Assembly: GCA_022711435.1 (NCBI GenBank)
Contig: JAKLFB010000014.1
Span: 1-64,000, forward strand
Direction of reading: 5' to 3'
Origin: Verrucomicrobiota bacterium
GTDB taxonomy: Bacteria; Verrucomicrobiota; Verrucomicrobiia; Limisphaerales; UBA1319
Length of the DNA stretch: 64,000 nucleotides
Both the position numbers and the translations under genes were made by a program. Below the pieces are notes generated by a model. That model did not search any database. It saw only the letters and a list, made by a program, of their open reading frames with translations, and was not told the DNA's origin. Positions 1 to 8,187 of the stretch are shown here, piece after piece; position 1 is the stretch's first letter, and the number at the start of each line of letters is the position of its first letter.

Positions 1-1873
1 TGCCCCGACGCCACACCCGCCCTCGGAACTCGCCCTCCGTCAGGTAATCGGTCGCAGTGACCTCGTTAGAGGCATCGGCCCAGCCGGCCCCGGGGTTCGG
101 GCATTCCTTGTCGATCCGCCCCTCCAGGTGACCATCCTGGCTCACCGTCAGCGCGGTCATGCGCCGGCGCACTTCTTCACCGAGGACTTTAACCTTCGTC
201 AAACGCGGCAGTTCGGGCTGAAACGAACCATCATCCCCGGCTTCGGTCAACGCATACGCATATTCGGTTACCAGGCAGCTATTGGCATTGGTGGTGGGCG
301 CCGAGTTCGTCCAGGGCTCGAACTGATGCGTCACGCGACCCTGGGCGTCATAGTGGAAGATCTGCCAGCGGCCATCGGGTTCATCGATCTGCCGGACCCG
401 GCTCGAGGCCGGGTAATAGGTATAGGTGTGGGTCAAGGCGTTGGGGCTCTCGCCCTGGATGAGCTGTCCCAACAGCACGTCGGTCCCGTTGGTGAAATAG
501 ACCCCAGCGGTCCGAGCCACCCGGCTGGAGCCGTTCCAGGTCTCGGCATAATCGGTCCGGTTGGTCCCCGCCGAAACCGACCAGCTGACGAACCGGGCCA
601 GGGTGTTGTTGACCGTTAGGGTCCATTTCCCGGTGGGGCCGTCGTGGGTGAACTCATACGTCCGGGTCGGGCGATCCGTGCCACTCTCGGTAATCCACAG
701 TCGGTTCGAACTGGCGGCCCCGCCCGGGTTTTCCAGGGTCCAGGTGGCGAAAGGCGTGTTGGTGAGGACATAGAGTCCGTTGGACTTGGCCAACAAGTCC
801 GCCGCATAATAGAGCTTTAAATCCAGGCGGTTGGTCGTGACCACCACGGCATCGACCAATCCTTCCAGGGAGCGGACTTGGCGGATGACTCCGGCCTGAT
901 CCCGGATGACCTCGTTGTTGGTCCGGCTCAACGGCATGACCAGCGAACTCGGATGCGCCAGCAGAAAGGAGGGCGCCCAGGCCTGCAATGCCAAATAGCC
1001 GCTGTCCCGCTCGTCATCATTGTGGCCCAGCATCAACCGAAAATCCGGACCACCCCGGTTTTGGACCGAGCCGCTTCCGAAGGAATCGCAGCCCGCGCAG
1101 CCGCCGCACTCGACCAGCTCGATGTCGATTTCGCTTTCGCAGGCCCCCTCGGCCGCCCGCAGCGTCGCCACTCCGGCCTTGTCCCCGGCGGTAAGGATGG
1201 CGGCGGCGCCGCCCGGTTGAGGCTCCAGGCGGCAGCCCGGCGCATTGGTCACCCATGACCAGGTCACATTGGTCGAGCTGGCCCCCGAAAGCCGGGCCGT
1301 GATCCGCGAGACCCCATCGGCGGCCAGCCGCGGAATCTCCCCTTTAGGAACGCCGTCGATGGTAATAAATAATGCGCCTGAATCACCGCATACGTGAAAA
1401 TAGTTTGTCGAACTGCCGGTGTCGAAACCCAGGAAATACCCTCCGAGATACTCGGGATAGATTGCATAGCACGAAGGAGGCTCGATATAAATGCGAGAAG
1501 TTCTCCACGTGCCCTGATAAGTGGCCAGGATGGGCACATCATTTGTTTCATCGGATGACGACAGCGGGACTCGGACCGTGGTCCAATCGTTGGTAAAGCC
1601 GCTGGTCCCTCCCTGATTGGTCAGAGTGATTCCAATGATCGCCGAGACATCATTGATTTGGGCTGACAGATAGCCGTAATCTCCCGGGTCCCCAGAAAAG
1701 GCTGCCTCCAACCGGAACTTGACCTTTACATAACCGCGCGAATCACCCGCCGCCTCATTCCAACCGCCCAATCCCACGATGAACACCAGCAGCCCCAGCC
1801 ATCGCCGGCAGTCCCACCCAGCCAACCATCGTTCCGTCGTACGCCCGTGGCCCAGTCGATGTCCGGACCGCAT
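1..1873 (-). CDS. RHS/YD-repeat-like giant secreted protein, 5' part
   Basis: This is the first ~624 codons of a gene that leaves the window at its left edge. I place the start at the ATG at 1873, which has a GAGGGGG Shine-Dalgarno-like stretch just upstream; an in-frame ATG at 1915 is the alternative. A basic N-terminus is followed by a hydrophobic segment (WLGLLVFIVGLGGW) and then exported-type sequence. A Cys-rich patch (CGGCAGCDSFGSGSV) lies around 1060-1130. YD-type motifs appear near the window edge (YDAQGRVTHQFEPW at about 320-360), with YYPASSRVRQID just before them. This layout fits the N-terminal half of verrucomicrobial RHS proteins, which build a beta-cocoon shell around a C-terminal effector; that toxic end lies outside the window. 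The gene starts close to a phage portal fragment, so this edge of the prophage debris is probably a recombination junction. Family call is by motif; the function of this copy is inferred. Confidence 0.75.
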   Translation of the reverse strand, partial: MRSGHRLGHGRTTERWLAGWDCRRWLGLLVFIVGLGGWNEAAGDSRGYVKVKFRLEAAFSGDPGDYGYLSAQINDVSAIIGITLTNQGGTSGFTNDWTTVRVPLSSSDETNDVPILATYQGTWRTSRIYIEPPSCYAIYPEYLGGYFLGFDTGSSTNYFHVCGDSGALFITIDGVPKGEIPRLAADGVSRITARLSGASSTNVTWSWVTNAPGCRLEPQPGGAAAILTAGDKAGVATLRAAEGACESEIDIELVECGGCAGCDSFGSGSVQNRGGPDFRLMLGHNDDERDSGYLALQAWAPSFLLAHPSSLVMPLSRTNNEVIRDQAGVIRQVRSLEGLVDAVVVTTNRLDLKLYYAADLLAKSNGLYVLTNTPFATWTLENPGGAASSNRLWITESGTDRPTRTYEFTHDGPTGKWTLTVNNTLARFVSWSVSAGTNRTDYAETWNGSSRVARTAGVYFTNGTDVLLGQLIQGESPNALTHTYTYYPASSRVRQIDEPDGRWQIFHYDAQGRVTHQFEPWTNSAPTTNANSCLVTEYAYALTEAGDDGSFQPELPRLTKVKVLGEEVRRRMTALTVSQDGHLEGRIDKECPNPGAGWADASNEVTATDYLTEGEFRGRVWRRG

Positions 1874-2131
1874 CGATTGCTTGCCCCCCTCACGCGGCTT
1901 GTTGATCTCCTTCATGATCCCATCCGCCTCTTGCCCCGCTCACTTTGCGAGCACATCCTCCGGACAGCCCGGGACCGCCGGGCTTCCGGCCGACAGAAAC
2001 CAGCCTGCCACGCCACTCGAGCGGACGATCCTGCCGAAAATGACGACATGCTCAGCCTCGCATCCGATCCGGGGCTGTCAAGGGAGAACCCAACCTGATA
2101 TCGAATGATATCCAGTGGTAAGGCCGTGGGG

Positions 2132-2767
2132 TTAAACATGGATGATCGACTCGGCCGGGATCCGGCGGTAATCCTCGAAATCAAAGCCGTCCCGGACCCA
2201 GTAGGCCGCCGGCCGACCCCGCTTGTCCACCTCGACACCGTCCACCAGCAGCCGGCCTTCCTGGTCCCATTGGCGCGGCGGCGTTCCCACCCGGTGGGAT
2301 TCGATGAGCTGGATCCGAGGGAAACTGGTGGCCCCCTTGGTCTTGAGGATGAAAACCTCCCCATCGACGAACCAGGTCCGGGCGATCAGGGACTGGATGC
2401 TGCTCAAGGGCTGCAGGCTGGTCAGGTCCGGGAACTGGCACCACTCCGACCACCATTCGGCTGCCCGCAGGTTCCATTCCTCGTCCGTGCTGGCCGGGGT
2501 CAACTGCAGACCGTTGGACCCAACCGTGAACTGCTCGAACCGGTCGCAAAACGCGTTCATCAGAGCGCTGTTCCGCTCGAAATAGCGGGATTTGCGGACC
2601 AGCTCGGATCGGGTGGCCCCGTCGGCGTCAAACCGCGCGTCCTGCAGAAAGGCGGGGATGTAGCTGCGCCGGCCGCCGCCGGGCTGGGCGCCCTCGTAGC
2701 GGGCCTGGAGCCTCCGGCGGAAGGTCCGGATCGCGGCGGCCGTTGCCTTGGCAAGACGCGTTAGCAT
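2132..2767 (-). pseudogene. phage portal protein (lambda B type), truncated N-terminal part
   Basis: The 211 residues read like the N-terminal part of a lambda-family portal protein, the dodecameric ring through which DNA enters the capsid. Visible hallmarks are RSELVRKSRYFERNSALMNA, a WWSEWCQFPD segment, the RTWFVDGEVFIL strand and a terminal IPAESIIHV. Intact members are about 500 residues, so more than half is missing. Directly after HV there is a stop, and a FNP-like continuation appears in the next frame, which suggests a frameshift followed by deletion before the RHS gene. The ATG overlaps the end of the upstream small gene (ATGC-TAA), the compact arrangement usual in phage packaging modules. 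It is a prophage remnant and cannot make a working portal. Confidence 0.8.
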
Positions 2768-3123
2768 CGGAGCAGGGTGTGGTCGGACCCGACGGACTTG
2801 ACGGGGCGAAGCTCCGCCATCATGGCGGCGTAGATCTCCGCGTCGGTTGGGGATTCGCCGAGGTCGGCCTTGACGCGGTCGTGGAGGTCGATCAGCTCGC
2901 GCCAGAGCTCGAGCATCTCCAGCGGCGTGGGACCGGCGCTTCCCGGCTCGGCAAACACAACCTGCCGGCCGTTGCCGGAGGTCGATTGGATGGTGTCGAG
3001 GGTGGCGGCCAGGGCGGTTTCCTGGGCGCGCAGCCAGGCTCGAAGGGCGGTAGGCGGCTCCGTCGCCTGGGCTGCCTCCCAGGCGGCCTCAAGCCGAGAT
3101 CGTTTCAGCCACGCGCTTGCCAC
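2761..3123 (-). CDS. small phage protein in the gpW position (hypothetical)
   Basis: A 120-residue acidic, helical-looking protein whose 3' end overlaps the portal start. In lambda-like packaging modules a small head-joining gene (gpW or an analogue) sits between terminase and portal, and position is the main reason for this call; the sequence itself is not diagnostic. It contains a segment LEMLELWRELIDLHDRVKAD and another, SPTDAEIYAAMMAEL. The start shown is GTG at 3123; no good ribosome-binding site is visible, and the coding region may originally have begun further upstream, before the cassette that now interrupts the module. It is probably not functional, since its neighbours are broken. 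Confidence 0.5.
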   Translation of the reverse strand: MASAWLKRSRLEAAWEAAQATEPPTALRAWLRAQETALAATLDTIQSTSGNGRQVVFAEPGSAGPTPLEMLELWRELIDLHDRVKADLGESPTDAEIYAAMMAELRPVKSVGSDHTLLRC

Positions 3124-3381
3124 GCCCTACCGATACGGGAGGACCCGCGGGAAGCGTTAGCCCAAGTTGGTCCGAGTTGGGACAGTTAGGACAAGTTCGG
3201 ACCATTGCTGGGAAAGGCAGCGGCAATCGGGGTTTGATCTGAGGGGGTGAAGCGACCGCAGGCCGAGAAACGGATTAGCCTGCAAACATGCGAGGGCTAC
3301 CGCAAATAGGGCTTGCTTGCAGGCTTAGTTCTTGCCTAGCATAACACTAGTGAGCCCGCTAGAATCTTGCCAGAAATCACC

Positions 3382-5214
3382 ATGAAATCCACGCTAGCAA
3401 TAGCCGTTCTCCTCGCTTTGGGGCTAAGCCGATCAGTTCACGCAATTGAAGATTTCCAACTTCAGGTGCAAGGCACCAATGTCGTCTTGTCCTGGCCGAG
3501 CACCGAATCGGAAACCTTCATTGTCCGTTATCGTGCTCGCCTCGATGCAGTCCATCCCTGGACAATCCTCACCAACGACTTACCAGCCGCTCAGGGGACC
3601 AATCGCACGGCCCTTACGCATTTCGGCGTGGTCGAGTTCCCCAGCGGTGGCGGAGGAGGGGGTGGGGGCGGTAATCCTCCACCGCTCGAAGGAGCCTTGG
3701 ATGACAGCGATGGCATTGGCGCAACCAACAACGAAATGACAAGCTGGCCGCCGTTGCCGCCCATGCCTTGGGATCCACGTTTCGTCTGGGATTCAAGTGC
3801 CGGAATCGATGCGGCGCTGACTGAAGGCGGGGGCGAGGAAGTGCCGTTGGGATCCACTGGCTTCTACCAAGTGGTGCGTGTCGGGATTTATTTGTCTGCC
3901 ATTTACGAAGGCACTGTCCTGACCGACGAAATTCCGCTTTTGATCGAGCTAGGGAATCCTTATGCTGAGGCAGTGCTGGCCGAGGTGTTTTTGACGGAAG
4001 ACGGTAGTGATGAGAACCTTCCAGGATCGAAGTTTCCACCGCTCCCTGTAGAACCAGGCGCGACGGTGACCGGTTCATGGGATACAACTCGTGTGCCCAA
4101 TGGCGACTACGTGCTTCAAGTGGGTGCTCGGCTCGACAACGACGTGGTCTATCTTGGGCAGGCGGTGACAGTGACGGTGTCGAACGTTGTTTTCTACCCA
4201 GATCCGTGGGAAGTCGGCGGCGAGGCAATCTACGTGGGCGCCCAGACGATCTACACGAGTGGCTCGTGGGCATTGGACGTTTACGATGATCAAGCCGCCC
4301 ATGTCGGCCATTTAGAGGGCGATATCGCCTCCGATGGGTTCTGCAATTATTCGGGCATCCCCGGCCCGGGATTCAGCTTGGACAACACCGACGGCGCTGG
4401 CAACCAGAACCCAAGCAAGTTTTATACGCTGGCCATGACCGTGCAGTCCGCCGGAGGAGGTGCTCCTTCAACCAGCACGCGGAAGGTTTTCATCGAGCCG
4501 CCGTGGTTTATCTGCACAAGGTCGGTGGTTTGTTACAAGCAGCCCTTCCAATCCTGGCAACCCGGTTGGGACGACGTGCTCCTTTTGATGCAGGCCATCT
4601 GGAGCGTTGAAGAGCCATTTCATCAGAATCTGCTCGGCACTTTCCTCTGGCCATTTCAGATTCAAACGCCGGCTAATTGGAGCACGGTCACGAACCAGAT
4701 GGCGCGGGTGGATGCCCGCGATTTCTTCTATTTCGGCCATGGCAGCGGGAGCACGATGGGTGACGCTGTGGCCCGACTGACCCTTGGGCAAGTGCAAACC
4801 CTGCTGGGCAACAATTTTAACAATCCGCTGACGGCCACGAACATGCATCCCTATCGCTTTGTCTTTATCGATGGGTGCAACACGGCCGACGGAGACTGGC
4901 CTCAGGCGTTCGGTATCCCGAAGAAGACCGGAATGGTTGCGACTGATTTCGGTGGAAAGCGCGGGATCCGTCCGCGGGCCTTCATGGGGTGGAACCGGAA
5001 GAAAGTGTTCACCGCAGTCCTGGGTGGCAGTCAACTGCATCCGCCTCACCAAACGTACATCATCACCTTCTGGGACAAGTGGGCCGAGCAAGATCAGAAC
5101 GGAAGGCCCGTGAGGGACATAACCCAAGCGAAAGACGCCGCTGCGAATGCTGCCCCCAACGCCGCGCTAGGAATGGTCATTTATGGAGCTAAAGATTTGG
5201 TCATTACCAACTGA
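3382..5214 (+). CDS. exported caspase/gingipain-like (clan CD) putative cysteine peptidase
   Basis: A 610-residue exported protein starting at ATG 3382, where a clean signal peptide begins (MKSTLAIAVLLALGLS...VHA); an upstream in-frame TTG is less likely. Residues ~22-95 resemble the Fn3-like verrucomicrobial domain (GTNVVLSWPS ... WTILTNDLP), followed by a run of nine glycines and a Pro-rich linker. A beta-rich middle domain follows. The C-terminal ~200 residues carry YFGHGSG with His453 and FVFIDGCNTAD with Cys499, each after a hydrophobic strand. That is the arrangement of the catalytic His and Cys in clan CD peptidases (caspases, gingipains, CHAT). I see this pattern directly; peptidase activity is inference. 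The gene is followed after 2 nt by a second exported protein, so the two are probably co-transcribed. Its base composition looks less GC-rich than the flanks, and it sits inside a split prophage module, consistent with transfer. Confidence 0.6.
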   Translation: MKSTLAIAVLLALGLSRSVHAIEDFQLQVQGTNVVLSWPSTESETFIVRYRARLDAVHPWTILTNDLPAAQGTNRTALTHFGVVEFPSGGGGGGGGGNPPPLEGALDDSDGIGATNNEMTSWPPLPPMPWDPRFVWDSSAGIDAALTEGGGEEVPLGSTGFYQVVRVGIYLSAIYEGTVLTDEIPLLIELGNPYAEAVLAEVFLTEDGSDENLPGSKFPPLPVEPGATVTGSWDTTRVPNGDYVLQVGARLDNDVVYLGQAVTVTVSNVVFYPDPWEVGGEAIYVGAQTIYTSGSWALDVYDDQAAHVGHLEGDIASDGFCNYSGIPGPGFSLDNTDGAGNQNPSKFYTLAMTVQSAGGGAPSTSTRKVFIEPPWFICTRSVVCYKQPFQSWQPGWDDVLLLMQAIWSVEEPFHQNLLGTFLWPFQIQTPANWSTVTNQMARVDARDFFYFGHGSGSTMGDAVARLTLGQVQTLLGNNFNNPLTATNMHPYRFVFIDGCNTADGDWPQAFGIPKKTGMVATDFGGKRGIRPRAFMGWNRKKVFTAVLGGSQLHPPHQTYIITFWDKWAEQDQNGRPVRDITQAKDAAANAAPNAALGMVIYGAKDLVITN

Positions 5215-5216
5215 GT

Positions 5217-6092
5217 ATGAATAGAACCATCAGCGTCGCGATGTGCTGGGCGCTTCTTGTTTCCGTGCTGTCGGTTCACGCCCAGGATGCGGCTGGCCCT
5301 CGCCTCCTCGCACCCACGAATAACATTGCCGCGGCTCGGTCCAAGTATCCACTTAGTGACCTTGGCCGGATCGCTACAAACACACCCGCGTTCGAGGAAT
5401 GGGGCGTCACGTTAATGCTGACGAAAGCTAACGAGGTCCGGGTGAAATGGGCACTTGATATCGAGAAGCCCCTCACCGTCAATGACGTGCTATTTCAACT
5501 TAAGGCGACCGTCCACGGGCTCGCAGGCGGAATCGGGACGAGAGATGAGCGGTTCTCTTGGCGGTTCAGTCGTAACACCTTGGAGCATTTCTATGACAGC
5601 AAGTACCGGCCTCGCTCGTTCCGACACAAAGACGAAAAATCGGCGCGTCTAGCTAAAATCTCAAGCAAGGTCTCTGCGTCCGACGCGGAAGCGATCGCGC
5701 GCGATGCCCTGCATCGACTCGGACTTGACGAGCGGCAGCTTCGTTTAAGTGAGCCTCCTTCGGTGAATCAGTACACGTTTGAAGAGAACGATGGAATCGT
5801 CTATCCCCTGCCCACATTCAATATCGCTTGGAGGCTCGAAGGGTATCCTGAACCTGAGGGAGATGAGGCAGAGTTTCAGCCAGTGGTCTTCCGCATTTCT
5901 GGCATCACAAAGGGAGTGGTCGAGTATTTCAACGTTTGTCCCTACACCCCGACTGCGCCGTTGCCGGCGAACTATTTTGAGATGCTTGGCTTGCCGGACA
6001 ACTACCTGGAAACACTTCCTGAAACAACGCGCCTCCGATTGGGACTGGCGCCCAAGCCTGAATCGGGAGTGCCGCAGGGAAAACCCGACTGA
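5217..6092 (+). CDS. exported protein of unknown function, partner of the caspase-like gene
   Basis: A 291-residue protein whose ATG lies 2 nt after the stop of the putative peptidase, so the two probably form one transcript. An N-terminal signal peptide is clear (WALLVSVLSVHAQ). The mature part has a helical segment near residues 150-170 (SASDAEAIARDALHRLGLD) and a beta-rich end with YPLPTFNIAW and FRISGITKGVVEYFNV. I do not recognise a family. The helix-strand pattern vaguely recalls PepSY-like or inhibitor-type small domains, but this is not strong enough to name. Because it travels with a putative secreted protease, a prodomain, inhibitor or substrate role is worth considering; that is inference only. 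The last ~30 residues are proline-rich. Confidence 0.55.
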   Translation: MNRTISVAMCWALLVSVLSVHAQDAAGPRLLAPTNNIAAARSKYPLSDLGRIATNTPAFEEWGVTLMLTKANEVRVKWALDIEKPLTVNDVLFQLKATVHGLAGGIGTRDERFSWRFSRNTLEHFYDSKYRPRSFRHKDEKSARLAKISSKVSASDAEAIARDALHRLGLDERQLRLSEPPSVNQYTFEENDGIVYPLPTFNIAWRLEGYPEPEGDEAEFQPVVFRISGITKGVVEYFNVCPYTPTAPLPANYFEMLGLPDNYLETLPETTRLRLGLAPKPESGVPQGKPD

Positions 6093-6229
6093 CTGCTATG
6101 AAGGCCCTTGTCGGGCAACGGTCGATGAGGCTGAGCGTCGCAAGGAGCGACCTTGCACCAAAACCCGATTAGCGTGCCATGGAATGGTCCAACCGGGTCG
6201 CCGGGAGGATTGACCTCCCGGCCCCCACA

Positions 6230-6390
6230 TCACCTAGTCAAGGGTATGATTGACGGATTTTGGCGTTGAGATGAGCACACCGCTTTGTGGAAGTGCTCGG
6301 CGAGCTGGCGGACGCAGGCGAGGTAGGACTTCTGGGTGCGAAGCAGCAGGGGGAGCAAGCGCAGGTCGTCGGTGAAGCGGATTAGACTGG
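6230..6390 (-). pseudogene. tyrosine recombinase (integrase) N-terminal scrap
   Basis: On the minus strand a short open stretch ends at a TGA (6232-6230) and encodes DDLRLLPLLLRTQKSYLACV followed by RQLAEHFHK. This matches the core-binding (SAM-like) N-terminus of phage/IS91-associated tyrosine integrases, where the pattern is roughly MxLRxLSxRTQExYxxAVRQLAEHxxK. No catalytic domain follows, so it is a remnant. It lies between the exported-protein pair and an attC-like hairpin, close to the point where the cassette meets the prophage fragment. Confidence 0.5.
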
Positions 6391-6550
6391 CGTGAGCGGT
6401 CGAGTTTTTTTATGCATACGAACGGTAGTTGATGTTTTGGTTTGGCGCCCGGTTTGTCAGGTGGCGGCCGGGCGTCAGAACCATGCCGCGGGAAGGGTGG
6501 CGGACACAATGCCGAACAATCATCAGAAGGCCGCGGGCCAGATGAAAATG

Positions 6551-6587
6551 CCGCTCCGGGGCGGCGTTCCTCGCCGCCCCGGAGCGG
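6551..6587. repeat. 15-bp perfect inverted repeat (strong hairpin)
   Basis: The arms 6551-6565 (CCGCTCCGGGGCGGC) and 6573-6587 are perfectly complementary around a 7-nt loop. There is no T-run on either side, so this is not a classic intrinsic terminator. It abuts the attC-like structure that begins at 6592 and may be part of the same mobile unit. Confidence 0.7.
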
Positions 6588-6591
6588 CTTC

Positions 6592-6684
6592 GTTCAACAA
6601 GGCGCTGCAGCGAACGGCTCGGTCGCGCTACTGTTCCAATGCGAACGCGCTTGCCTCGCCGTCGCTGAGCTTGGGTCGTTCACA
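6592..6684 (+). other. attC-like (integron cassette recombination) site, degenerate
   Basis: The segment begins with GTTCAAC, which matches the R'' consensus RYYYAAC, and continues AAGGCGCTGCAGCGAACGGC. Its far end reads GCCGTCGCTGAGCTTGGG followed by TCGTTCAC. CAGCGAACGGC can pair with GCCGTCGCTG leaving one unpaired base, the extrahelical base typical of attC stems. The R' box is imperfect (GTTCACA rather than GTTRRRY). The general layout (short outer boxes, long imperfect palindrome, about 90 nt) is that of an attC site. No integron integrase is visible in the window. Confidence 0.45.
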
Positions 6685-6868
6685 CATCGAATCCCTTTGC
6701 CCTCAAGATTCCCAGGGCTTGCTTGGTGCGATAAAGAACAACGCGTCGATTCAACCGGATCCGGGCCTGGTCGAGACCGAGGCGGCGTTCATTACGACTG
6801 ATTTGCTTTGGCGTCATTCGTGGATCGATCAGGGCGGCAATGTCTTTCCGGCTCAGATGACGGGTCAT
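6680..6868 (-). CDS. small phage HTH-like protein downstream of terminase
   Basis: A 62-residue basic protein that begins in a 4-nt ATGA overlap with the terminase stop, so it is translationally coupled and belongs to the prophage module. The sequence pattern (LSRKDIAALIDPRMTPKQIS, then RRLGLDQARIRLNRR) resembles a helix-turn-helix followed by a basic C-terminus. Similar short genes occur between terminase and head genes in verrucomicrobial prophages, as far as I recall. A role in DNA packaging or regulation is inference. Its 3' end lies at the edge of the attC-like region, the point where the module was interrupted. Confidence 0.5.
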   Translation of the reverse strand: MTRHLSRKDIAALIDPRMTPKQISRNERRLGLDQARIRLNRRVVLYRTKQALGILRAKGFDV

Positions 6869-7774
6869 GCGGTTTCCTCCTCCTTCTCCGGCTGCGCAAT
6901 CGTTGCCCAGGGCAATCGGCGGTGGATCATCGCCATCGCCAACTGCTCCAGTTCGCAGTCCAGCAGATGATCGGGCCAGCGGCCGCTGCGCAGCCGCCAG
7001 ATCACCTGGACCTTCCCGGAACGCCCGATGACTTCGGGTTTCTTGACCTTGGCGTCCAGGTGCCGGAAATACTCCTCATCGTCCTGGTCGGTCAGCTCCC
7101 ACCGAAATCCACCAGCGCCCTCCGGCCCCTTCCGGAGCTTTGTGAGGATGTCCAAGAGGAAATCCCCGTTGAACTCGAGCAGGGGGAGCCGGAACTTCCG
7201 ATGCGGAAGGGCCGCGCTGCCCAGGCAATAAGGCCGCGGCTGCTTGGTCTTGGGATCCTTCCAGGAAGCGTCCCGCTCCCGGCCTTTCATGGGGGTCCAG
7301 CCGACGTGGATCGGCAGCAGACCGGGCTGGCGGGAAGAAACGATCCTGCCCCACCGCAGGCAGTGGGCATAAACGTCTGCCGCCGCGTGTCCGGAATCGA
7401 TTCCGACGTGGTTGTCGGTCACCCCGTGGGCGATCTGGGCCTCGCGGATCTCTTCCCTGGAGAGGTGATAGCTGCGGACCCCGGGGATGGCGTTGGGATT
7501 CTCGGGACGCCAGAGCCCCTTGCGCACCGCGACCACCTTTTGGGCATCCGAGATATGGCCGGCGCATTCCTGGCACTGGTAATGGGCGCTGGCGCGCACG
7601 CGGCCCAGGTGCCAGGCGCCACTCTCGTCCTTGGCCTGGGGATCCCATTTGACCTGGGGCCAGAGCAGTTTGATCGGGTGCTCGCAGTGTGGACACGGAA
7701 TGAAGAACCGGCGCTGCTGGCCTCCTTCCGGGTTTGCCAAACTGCACCCCGGCCCGTATCGTGATTCCAGCGGT
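6865..7774 (-). pseudogene. phage terminase large subunit (GpA family), C-terminal remnant
   Basis: About 300 residues of a GpA-type large terminase. The open frame runs to 7881, but homologous sequence appears to begin near PEGGQQRRFFIPCPHCEHPI (about 7745), with the typical zinc-knuckle pairs CPHC and CQEC. It continues through the region with DVYAHCLRWGR, HRKFRLPLLEFNGDFLLD and FRWELTDQDDEEYFRHL, i.e. the end of the ATPase part and the nuclease domain. The whole N-terminal ATPase with Walker A is absent. The break coincides with the start of the DUF433 antitoxin gene on the opposite strand, so the TA pair replaced or was inserted into the terminase 5' half. The stop overlaps the next small gene by ATGA. 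Confidence 0.75.
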
Positions 7775-7996
7775 ATGAACGACCGAATAGTGATTGATCC
7801 GAAGGTGTGCCACGGCAAGCCCGTGGTGCGTGGTACGCGAATGCCTGTGTCCCTGATCGTCGGTAGCTTGGCCGGAGGCATGAGCTTCGAGGACGTTCAA
7901 CGGGAATACGCGCTGACGTTGGAGGACATCCGTGCGGCGCTGAAGTTCGCCGGGGAGTTGGTCGAACAGGAGCAGTACCACCCATTGCCCGGCTGA
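7775..7996 (+). CDS. DUF433 family antitoxin
   Basis: A 73-residue DUF433 protein (MNDRIVIDPKVCHGKPVVRG at the N-terminus, then TRMPVSLIVGSLAGGMSFEDV and a C-terminal helical ALTLEDIRAALKFAGELV). This family is the DNA-binding antitoxin of VapB/ParD-like modules, usually paired with a PIN-like DUF5615 toxin; exactly such a gene begins 9 nt downstream. The start at ATG 7775 gives the family N-terminus; upstream codons would derive from the broken terminase. The antitoxin itself looks full length. Because its partner is truncated, it may now be an orphan. Confidence 0.85.
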   Translation: MNDRIVIDPKVCHGKPVVRGTRMPVSLIVGSLAGGMSFEDVQREYALTLEDIRAALKFAGELVEQEQYHPLPG

Positions 7997-8005
7997 GCCG
8001 CCCCA

Positions 8006-8185
8006 ATGCGCTTCCTGCTGGACGCAAACATGCCCCGGTCGGCGGCGGGAGCCGTTCAGCGGCTTGGGCACGATGCTGTCGATGTCCGTGACGTTGGTCT
8101 GGGTGGAGCCGATGACGCGCAGATCGCGGCTTACGCCAAGGAGCACAAGTTCGCCCTCGTCACCCGCGATTTCGATTTCTCGTAA
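8006..8185 (+). pseudogene. DUF5615 PIN-like toxin, truncated after 59 residues
   Basis: The reading frame begins MRFLLDANMPRSAAGAVQRL and carries the first catalytic-type Asp (LLDAN) and the second acidic patch (VTRDFDFS). It then stops at TAA 8183-8185, where intact family members continue for roughly another 50 residues. The stop lies at the left border of a RAYT-like element with inverted ends (from 8188), so truncation by that insertion is the simplest reading. It forms a TA operon with the DUF433 gene 9 nt upstream. A partial copy of its internal DNA recurs at 11,392. Confidence 0.8.
8101..8159 (+). repeat. direct repeat, copy 1 (inside DUF5615 toxin)
   Basis: GGGTGGAGCCGATGACGCGC and the following ~39 nt (through GCGGCTTACGCCAAGGAGC) recur at 11,392-11,449 with one deletion and a few substitutions. 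The two copies bracket about 3.2 kb containing the RAYT element and two secreted-protein genes. Confidence 0.8.
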
Positions 8186-8187
8186 GC

